From an uncultured Prevotella sp. (GTDB lineage: Bacteria; Bacteroidota; Bacteroidia; Bacteroidales; Bacteroidaceae), in contig URLQ01000151.1 of the NCBI GenBank assembly GCA_900548745.1, positions 1 through 6,444 on the forward strand: 6,444 bases of DNA, written 5' to 3'. Below are positions 1-4,646 of this stretch, one piece after another. Under the pieces are notes generated by a model. The model was not told where the DNA came from, did no database searches, and was given only the letters and a program-made list of their open reading frames with translations. Both the position numbers and the translations under genes were made by a program. How positions within the stretch are numbered: position 1 is the stretch's first letter; each line of letters begins with the position of its first letter.

Positions 1-132
1 GGCATCGGTCTGTCGCTTGCCCGTCAGATGATGATGGCACAGGGCGGAAACCTGATACTCGCCGACACGCCACAGCCCGGCTACCACACGACATTCGTTA
101 TAATGATAACTAGTAGACGAGTAGACAAGTAG
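1..132 (+). CDS. Sensor histidine kinase, C-terminal end only (5' truncated by window)
   Basis: Frame 1 is open from the first base and encodes 43 residues up to the TAG at 130-132. The peptide begins GIGLSLARQMMMAQGG and continues through NLILADTPQPGYHTTFVIMI. This is the G2 box and last strands of a HATPase_c domain, the ATP-binding lid and terminal beta-strands typical of HisKA-type membrane sensor kinases. The histidine-bearing region and sensor lie before base 1, so substrate and signal cannot be named. The domain proper ends near FVIMI. The last six residues (SRRVDK) and the stop codon are contributed by the tandem repeat that starts at 112, so the tail has probably been rewritten by the repeat. 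The gene converges on the BspA-like gene, with a 91-bp gap. A phage or transposon origin is not suggested. The family call is firm; the subfamily is not determinable. Confidence 0.8.
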   Translation, partial: GIGLSLARQMMMAQGGNLILADTPQPGYHTTFVIMITSRRVDK

Positions 133-143
133 ACAAGTAGACG
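112..143 (+). repeat. Tandem 8-bp repeat, 4 copies (AGTAGACR)
   Basis: Four perfect-length, contiguous copies are seen: AGTAGACG, AGTAGACA, AGTAGACA, AGTAGACG. The only variation is G or A at the eighth base. The array overlaps the last codons and the stop codon of the upstream kinase fragment: the TAG at 130-132 is part of the third copy. Written in another register the unit is TAGACRAG. That differs by one base from TTGACRAG, the reverse complement of the unit in the second array at 167-222, so the two arrays are related and face each other. Confidence 0.9.
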
Positions 144-200
144 AGGAGATTTGCATTACTTGTTTCCTCGTCAACTCGTCAACTTGTCAACTCGTCAACT
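112..200. other. Long imperfect hairpin formed by the two opposed arrays, between convergent genes
   Basis: Bases 112-149 can pair with 163-200 (paired positions sum to 312). Of 38 positions, 33 pair, counting one G-T wobble. The five mismatches are four A-A (139/173, 131/181, 123/189, 115/197) and one A-C (135/177). The loop is about 13 nt. The stem spans the whole gap between the two stop codons and could form in RNA read from either side, so it could limit read-through or protect 3' ends in both directions. Neither side has a clean U-tract directly after the stem, so it is not a textbook intrinsic terminator and the function is inferred. Confidence 0.6.
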
Positions 201-222
201 CGTCAACTTGTCAACTCGTCAA
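167..222 (+). repeat. Tandem 8-bp repeat, 7 copies (CTYGTCAA)
   Basis: Seven contiguous copies occur. The third base runs C, C, T, C, C, T, C, which gives a higher-order unit of 24 bp (two CTCGTCAA followed by one CTTGTCAA) present twice plus one extra copy. The array stops one base before the TAA stop (224-226) of the minus-strand BspA-like gene. A partial eighth unit (CTT) runs into that stop. In the opposite orientation the unit reads TTGACRAG, a near match to the first array. Confidence 0.9.
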
Positions 223-223
223 C

Positions 224-2902
224 TTATTTATATATCTTCACCACGCTGCCATCCTGCTGGCGCACGATGTTCAGCCCCTTCTGCAGGTTCTGTATTCTGT
301 TGCCGTTCAAGTCATACACAGCTGCCGGCATCTTGCCGCCGTCTGCTGCAACAGAACCGATGCCAAGGGCGATATGCTCATCGTCCATAGGTTGTATGTT
401 GCAGGAGCCCCACAGAGGGTCAGCCTTATAGGTCTCAAGATACTGCGGAAGCACATACACCGTAACGTCTTTCGTTATCCATGATATGACGGTGTTGCTG
501 CCATTGTCGGTGAAACCGTATGGCACGGGCATATAGTTGTATATGGACTTCAGCTTGCAGCCGTTGAAGGCGTTGTTGGCGATATAGTTCAGCGTATAGG
601 GCAACGAGATGTTCTTCAATGCTGTGCAGCCAGAGAAAGCATAGTCGCCAATGCTCTCCAAGGCAGAATTGGCTTCGAAATTCAGCTTGACGAGGGCTGA
701 GCAACCGGCAAACATCGATTCTGGAAAGAACTTCACATCCTTGCCTATCGTCACCTTCTCCAGTCCAGTGCAGAATTCGAACAGACCGATATTCTTAGCG
801 TAGTAGTAATCCTTCTCCCACTCGCCGCTGGCGTTATACACCACGGAGATGAGCGAACTGTTATTTGCGAAAGCACTGTAGCCTATCTGCCTTACCGATG
901 CCGGCACAGTAACACTCTTCAGCTTCGTCGATTGGAACGCTTCAGAGCCAATAATCTCAATGCCGTCGGGCAAATCACATTTCTCCACATAAGCAGGGCA
1001 GAATCTTTCGCCTATTCTCTTTATCGTAGACGGCAGTACGATGGTCTTAAGATTGGCAAAATAATCACTGTACCTCTCCGTAACCATTTCATTTGCTATA
1101 TTCTCCGTTCCCTCACGCAGCACCCATTTCTCGGCAACTACAGGATTGTCTTGGTAATAATATTTAATGGCAGCATTGCCGAGATACAGAATCTCGTTCT
1201 CCTTTGCGTTGGTTTCATACCATGGAGTCCCCGCAAATGCGTCTTTTTCAATCTCGCATGTTGCCGGCAGATGCGACTCTATGTTCTTCAGCCCAGATCC
1301 CACAAAGGCATATACCCCGATATATCCCAATGACTCCGGCAGCACCACACTACCTAACGATTCGCATCCACCGAAAGCGTTTCCGCCAACATAGTAAAGC
1401 TTGTCCGACAGTTTCAGGTCGCTCAGGGCATAACATCGTATAAATGCCTGATCCGGTATTGAGTCGACATTGGAGAGGTCGGCAGCTGTGATGTTAGAAC
1501 CATAGAAGGCACGGAAGCCTATCTTCTCCACACGGCTCAGGTCTAATGTAGTGACGGCTGCATCCTCGAAGGCGTATTCGCCGATTTCCTTTACTGCCGG
1601 GATGTTATGATACACGAGTTTTGTACAACCTCTGAAAGCTTTCTCTCCAACGCTCTCCACTGTCTGCGGCACCGTGATGCTCACCACGTTGCTGTAGGAG
1701 CACAGGTATTTGCCCACCCGAGGCAGGCCCTCCGGCAATACCACGCGCTTCAGGGCCTTCATATCGGCGAAGAGTCCGCCAAGGTCCATCGTGTATATCT
1801 TTGTAACGGAGCTGCCGCCGCCGAGTCCGTTGGAGCTGCTGCTCTTCTCTTCCTTCTCCTCTGTAGAGAGATACCATTTCGTTGCAGCCTCGCTGAAGCC
1901 AACATCGCGGTATGATTCAAGCACCGTGGAGTAGCATCCGCCGTCGGCAACCAGCGTGATGCCGCTGAGGTCAACGCTCTGTAAGTTTGCCATCCTGCCT
2001 GCCTTGCTGCGGATATAGGCAAGGTCTTCGGAGTTTACCGGACCGCTGACAATGAGATTCGTTATCTCCTGCACGTCGAGGTCAACGCATTTCTCGCGCA
2101 GCGTTCCTGCCTCGTCGAGCTTTATGTTCACAGGCTCGCCGTCGATAGCCACGTCAACAGGCTTCACTGTTACTTTCAGTGTCGCCGTGCCTGCGGGATA
2201 GTTTGAGTACTTGCCATAATGGGCTATGACGTTCGTCGTGCCGGGTTTCAGTGCGATGGCGGAATAGTCGATGTAAATGTTGGACGACTGGTTGGAATGA
2301 AGGGCAATGACTGACGGGTCTTCCACCTCGATAGACTCGAAGTTCACCCAATAGCTCTCGGATGTGAGGTCGGGCAACAGCTGGGTCTCGCCTTGGTTCA
2401 GCTCTATCGACTCTGTGGCGAACTTCACACCGGCATCCTTGTTGCCGTTGAATTTGATGCTTTCCAGATTGAAGGTCTGTCCTTTGTATACGCGAAACTT
2501 GATTTCTATTTTCCCTGTCATATCACCTTCAAACGTGTAGGAGCGTTTGGGGTAGAACACGTAAGGATCCTTCTGGTCTCGCAGCTCCGGACATTTCATG
2601 CCCTCAACCCTCAGCATACGCACAGCCTTTGCCGATTTTGCTTCGCCGCATATTGACAGGTTAGTTACATGGTAGTGCTCTTTTGACGTGATGGTCACCT
2701 CGTGGTTCACATCATCATTGTTGACAAACGAGATCATCTCGCCATTCTCACACTTTTCAAAAAAATATTGGAAGCTTTCACTTTCGGTAGAGACATCAAA
2801 AGCATTAAGTATATATGAATATTCAAAACTGAACTCCTGCTGTGCCAATGTGTGTGTGGCTATAAAGAGGAGGAGCAAGGAAAGGTTTTTTCTTATAGTC
2901 AT
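224..2902 (-). CDS. Secreted BspA-like leucine-rich-repeat surface protein
   Basis: The product is 892 residues. Residues 1-20 are a Sec signal peptide (charged MTIRK, then a run of Leu, ending THTLA before QQ), with no lipobox cysteine. Residues 21-160 have no recognised fold. About 165-248 resemble a bacterial Ig-like (BIG_2) domain (GETQLLPDL, DPSVIAL, AIALKPGTTNVIAHYG, TLKVTV). About 257-320 match the segment that usually precedes the repeats in this family (LIVSGPVNSEDLAYIRSKAG, then LQSVDLSGITLV). About 380-790 hold many TpLRR/LRR_5 repeats with the signature IG..AF.GC..L..V.LP. A segment like VTVYVLPQYLETYKADPLW closes the LRR array, as in other family members. The tail (AVYDLNGNRIQNLQKGLNIV) is the Prevotella-type C-terminal motif, possibly a sorting signal. 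BspA-like proteins act in adhesion or host and partner binding at the surface. The Ser/Gly-rich stretch at 347-366 is probably a flexible insertion. The ATG at 2902 is preceded by AT-rich sequence without a Shine-Dalgarno. No clear promoter was found. Confidence 0.9.
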   Translation of the reverse strand: MTIRKNLSLLLLFIATHTLAQQEFSFEYSYILNAFDVSTESESFQYFFEKCENGEMISFVNNDDVNHEVTITSKEHYHVTNLSICGEAKSAKAVRMLRVEGMKCPELRDQKDPYVFYPKRSYTFEGDMTGKIEIKFRVYKGQTFNLESIKFNGNKDAGVKFATESIELNQGETQLLPDLTSESYWVNFESIEVEDPSVIALHSNQSSNIYIDYSAIALKPGTTNVIAHYGKYSNYPAGTATLKVTVKPVDVAIDGEPVNIKLDEAGTLREKCVDLDVQEITNLIVSGPVNSEDLAYIRSKAGRMANLQSVDLSGITLVADGGCYSTVLESYRDVGFSEAATKWYLSTEEKEEKSSSSNGLGGGSSVTKIYTMDLGGLFADMKALKRVVLPEGLPRVGKYLCSYSNVVSITVPQTVESVGEKAFRGCTKLVYHNIPAVKEIGEYAFEDAAVTTLDLSRVEKIGFRAFYGSNITAADLSNVDSIPDQAFIRCYALSDLKLSDKLYYVGGNAFGGCESLGSVVLPESLGYIGVYAFVGSGLKNIESHLPATCEIEKDAFAGTPWYETNAKENEILYLGNAAIKYYYQDNPVVAEKWVLREGTENIANEMVTERYSDYFANLKTIVLPSTIKRIGERFCPAYVEKCDLPDGIEIIGSEAFQSTKLKSVTVPASVRQIGYSAFANNSSLISVVYNASGEWEKDYYYAKNIGLFEFCTGLEKVTIGKDVKFFPESMFAGCSALVKLNFEANSALESIGDYAFSGCTALKNISLPYTLNYIANNAFNGCKLKSIYNYMPVPYGFTDNGSNTVISWITKDVTVYVLPQYLETYKADPLWGSCNIQPMDDEHIALGIGSVAADGGKMPAAVYDLNGNRIQNLQKGLNIVRQQDGSVVKIYK

Positions 2903-2938
2903 AAGAATATATAATGTATTAGTGTGTTAATAATGGAA

Positions 2939-2983
2939 TCGCTCCCGCTCTTGCATCGTGATCCGGCATAAGGGCGAGAGCGA
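2939..2983. other. GC-rich hairpin upstream of the BspA-like gene
   Basis: Bases 2939-2953 pair with 2969-2983 with one mismatch (2945/2977) and two wobbles on the plus strand, around a 15-nt loop. In minus-strand RNA one wobble becomes the mismatch and vice versa, so the stem still forms. It sits about 37 nt before the BspA-like start codon. It could be a structured 5' leader or a read-through control after the lipoprotein gene. On the plus strand a six-T run (2991-2996) follows it, but no plus-strand gene is seen that would use it. Confidence 0.45.
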
Positions 2984-3059
2984 CAATTCGTTTTTTCTTT
3001 CTATTTGGGTTAACCACCAAAACGGTCATTAGGTCGTTTAATGTATTTTTTTACAACTG

Positions 3060-3097
3060 CTTGCTTGGATTCGGGTTAGATTCTAAATCCAGGCAAG
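3060..3097. other. Hairpin just after the lipoprotein gene
   Basis: CTTGCTTGGATT (3060-3071) pairs with AATCCAGGCAAG (3086-3097) with a single G-T position around a 14-nt loop. It lies 20 bp beyond the stop codon of the lipoprotein gene. It partly competes with a shorter stem, AAGTCC/GGACTT (3095-3100 and 3113-3118), that touches the stop codon. In the minus-strand direction there is no U-tract directly after it, so Rho-independent termination is doubtful. Partial termination or 3'-end stabilisation are possible. Confidence 0.4.
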
Positions 3098-3116
3098 TCC
3101 TAACGACTGTCTGGAC

Positions 3117-3575
3117 TTAAATCTTCTCAAAGTCCTTTATCTTTGCCGAAGGCTTGATGAAGGAGACCTTGAATGCGATGTCCGGATCCATATCCGACGG
3201 TATGGCGTTCACGAAGTCCTGTCCCTCCTTCGTTATGTCCTCGTCGGGGATTCTTATCATCACGTTGCCAACAACCACATCAACGCCGAAGTCGGCATTG
3301 TATTCAAACCTTGCGCCCTTAGCCTTCTTCAGTGTTTCGGCGAGCGGTGCGCCCACGGTGATTGTCGTTCCGCCAGCCTCAATGCTCTTGGCGGCAGGAG
3401 CGTCCTTTACTTCCGGGGCAGCCTCTTCCGGCTCTGCCGTTACGATGGTGTCAGCGTTAGTCGTATCAGCAGCCTGCACAGTGTCCTGCTGCGTTTCGTT
3501 GTTTGCAGTCTTGTTTCCACATGCAGAAAAAGTCACAATGCCTGAAAGCATTACTACGGGGATGATTCTTTTCAT
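3117..3575 (-). CDS. Small lipoprotein of unknown function
   Basis: The product is 152 residues. Residues 1-18 form a signal peptide (MKRIIPVVMLSGIVTFSA) followed by Cys19 in a lipobox-like F-S-A-C, so a lipid-anchored envelope protein is predicted. Residues 20-62 are low-complexity and rich in Ala, Thr, Glu and Asp, a likely flexible tether. Residues 63-152 look like a small globular domain (TTITVGAPLAETLKKAKG, then alternating hydrophobic strands such as VDVVVGNVMIRIPDED). I do not recognise the domain. The gene begins 44 bp after the stop of the HTH-only gene on the same strand, and no promoter consensus is seen in that gap, so co-transcription is likely. The ATG is preceded by AT-rich sequence without a Shine-Dalgarno. 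An antisense frame over the same bases is longer than expected by chance, but the signal peptide and lipobox favour this strand. Confidence 0.8.
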   Translation of the reverse strand: MKRIIPVVMLSGIVTFSACGNKTANNETQQDTVQAADTTNADTIVTAEPEEAAPEVKDAPAAKSIEAGGTTITVGAPLAETLKKAKGARFEYNADFGVDVVVGNVMIRIPDEDITKEGQDFVNAIPSDMDPDIAFKVSFIKPSAKIKDFEKI

Positions 3576-3619
3576 AATAAATAATATTTGGGGTTATTAA
3601 ATTCATAGGAGTGCAGTTC

Positions 3620-3835
3620 TTATTTTGATAAAATGCCCTGTCTGTAGGCGTTGCCAATAAGTTCCGCTATGTTTTTCGACTCGGTCTTCCTGAGCAGTTG
3701 GCGACGGTGGAAATCTACTGTATTGCGAGATATAAAGAGGATTTCGGCAATCTTGCTGCTGCTCAAACCTCTTGATAATAAATCCAAAATTTCGAGTTCA
3801 CGAGTTGTTATCTGGCTCTTTATATCTTTTGACAT
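3620..3835 (-). CDS. HTH-only LuxR/GerE-family regulator, no receiver domain
   Basis: The product is 71 residues, nearly all of it a LuxR-type winged-less helix-turn-helix (about 8-68): ITTRELEILDLLSRG, then the scaffold helix SSSKIAEILFIS and recognition helix NTVDFHRRQLLRK. It binds DNA by family analogy and has no receiver, PAS or autoinducer domain. Residues 9-71 align without gaps to residues 143-205 of the response regulator encoded just upstream, with 28 identities by hand count. Both proteins end at the same alignment position. Upstream of the ATG the frame reaches a stop (TAG) 30 bases back, so this is a complete small gene and not the tail of a degraded regulator. A Bacteroides-type promoter lies 42 bp or more upstream of the start. 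The lipoprotein gene follows after 44 bp. Confidence 0.87.
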   Translation of the reverse strand: MSKDIKSQITTRELEILDLLSRGLSSSKIAEILFISRNTVDFHRRQLLRKTESKNIAELIGNAYRQGILSK

Positions 3836-3876
3836 GCTTGTTCCGTTTATCGTTGCGCTTTGCTATTTTACGTATA

Positions 3877-3908
3877 CAAATTTAAGGACGTTCCGTATAT
3901 ATTACAAA
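3877..3908 (-). promoter_or_regulatory. Bacteroides-type promoter for the HTH-only gene
   Basis: On the minus strand a -33 TTTG (3908-3905) is followed after exactly 20 bp by TAAATTTG (3884-3877), a full match to the Bacteroidetes primary-sigma consensus TTTG-N19-21-TAnnTTTG. The transcript would start near 3870, leaving a leader of about 35 nt before the ATG at 3835. It probably drives the HTH-only and lipoprotein genes. Confidence 0.7.
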
Positions 3909-3934
3909 TTTATCATTTGGAAACAGCCGCCAAA
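3905..3934 (-). promoter_or_regulatory. Possible second, overlapping promoter
   Basis: A second perfect TAAATTTG is at 3912-3905 on the minus strand, with TTTG at 3934-3931 and an 18-bp gap, slightly short of the consensus. Its -7 box includes the -33 box of the proximal promoter. The two boxes lie in a 10-bp direct repeat (TACAAATTTA on the plus strand at 3875-3884 and 3903-3912), which could equally be a regulator-binding repeat. Confidence 0.35.
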
Positions 3935-4028
3935 AGGCTTAAAACTATCATTTTCGGTAGGTGTCGGTCTATGGTTTTCCGTGGTTTTTTAGAGTGGAGA
4001 GTGTGTCGTTTTTATCATGAATTGTTTT

Positions 4029-4646
4029 CTAATCAAAGAAAAGTCCCAGTTCAGCCGCTTTTCCCACTGCTTCTGCGACATTCGCTGCATTTAGCTTTTG
4101 CATTATCCTGCGACGGTGGAACTCCACGGTGTTTACAGATATGGTAAGACGCTGTGCGATGTCTGTCGAAGAGTGACCTTTTGCCGTCAGCTTCAGAATT
4201 TCCGCTTCGCGCTTCGAGAGCATTGCCGGCGATGCAGCAATAGAGTTCAGTAGACGGTTGAATGCCACGCTGTAGTAGCCCTTGCCGTTGCAGAGTGCAG
4301 CAAAGGCACGTTCCAGTTCCTCCGTATCGTCGGCTTTCAGCACAATGCCGTCGGGATCAGCTTCAAGCAGTTGTCTTACCACCCACACCTCTTCGTGCAT
4401 AGTGTAGACAAGCACCTTCACGTTGGGCTGGATGTCGTGCACACGGTGTATAAGTCTGATGCCGCTCTCGCCATTGAGCTCAAGGTCGGCAATCAGAATA
4501 TCCACCATACCTGCCTCTATGATGGCAAGGGCCTCACCGGCAGTAGCAGCCTGTCGGATTCTGCTTTCCGGCAGTGCCGTTTCCACAATCTGCCGTATGC
4601 CGGCAAGTACTACAGGATGGTCGTCAGTAATCAGTATGTTCATCAT
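4029..4646 (-). CDS. NarL/FixJ-family response regulator (receiver + LuxR HTH)
   Basis: The product is 205 residues, the usual length for the family. The receiver (about 3-120) has the acidic pair Asp8-Asp9, phospho-acceptor Asp54 in LIADLEL, the switch Thr82 in VYTMH and conserved Lys104 in IVLKADD, so it should be phosphorylated. The LuxR-type HTH (about 143-203) contains LSKREAEILKLTAKGHSS and recognition helix NTVEFHRRRIMQKL. Its start overlaps the kinase stop as ATGA (4643-4646), so it is the cognate partner of that kinase and is translationally coupled. A second ATG follows directly (MM), so the true start may be one codon later. A Shine-Dalgarno-like GGAGGTGA precedes it, which is rare in this phylum. 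No recognisable terminator follows. Target genes are not known; the neighbouring envelope genes are candidates. Confidence 0.93.
   Translation of the reverse strand: MMNILITDDHPVVLAGIRQIVETALPESRIRQAATAGEALAIIEAGMVDILIADLELNGESGIRLIHRVHDIQPNVKVLVYTMHEEVWVVRQLLEADPDGIVLKADDTEELERAFAALCNGKGYYSVAFNRLLNSIAASPAMLSKREAEILKLTAKGHSSTDIAQRLTISVNTVEFHRRRIMQKLNAANVAEAVGKAAELGLFFD

Noticed and set aside
167..222. CRISPR array
   Set aside because: The units are 8 bp and contiguous, with no spacers.
151..390. Plus-strand frame of 79 codons reading LVNLSTRQ repeats
   Set aside because: It is the 8-bp array translated (period 24 bp gives an 8-residue repeat) followed by the antisense of the BspA-like gene end. 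There is no start context or domain.
932..1333. Plus-strand frame of 133 codons inside the BspA-like gene
   Set aside because: It is antisense to regular LRR repeats and has no domain or start signal.
2996..3007. Plus-strand promoter-like TCTATTTG
   Set aside because: It misses one consensus base, has no -33 TTTG at the right distance and no plus-strand gene follows.
3154..3600. Plus-strand frame of 148 codons antisense to the lipoprotein
   Set aside because: The minus-strand frame has a signal peptide, lipobox and operon-like spacing. The antisense product is a low-complexity Ala/Ser/Val protein, as expected from reading those codons backwards.
3957..4028. Terminator after the response regulator
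   Set aside because: The T- and A-rich stretch near 3974-3992 contains only short direct repeats (GGTTTT); no stem of useful length was found.
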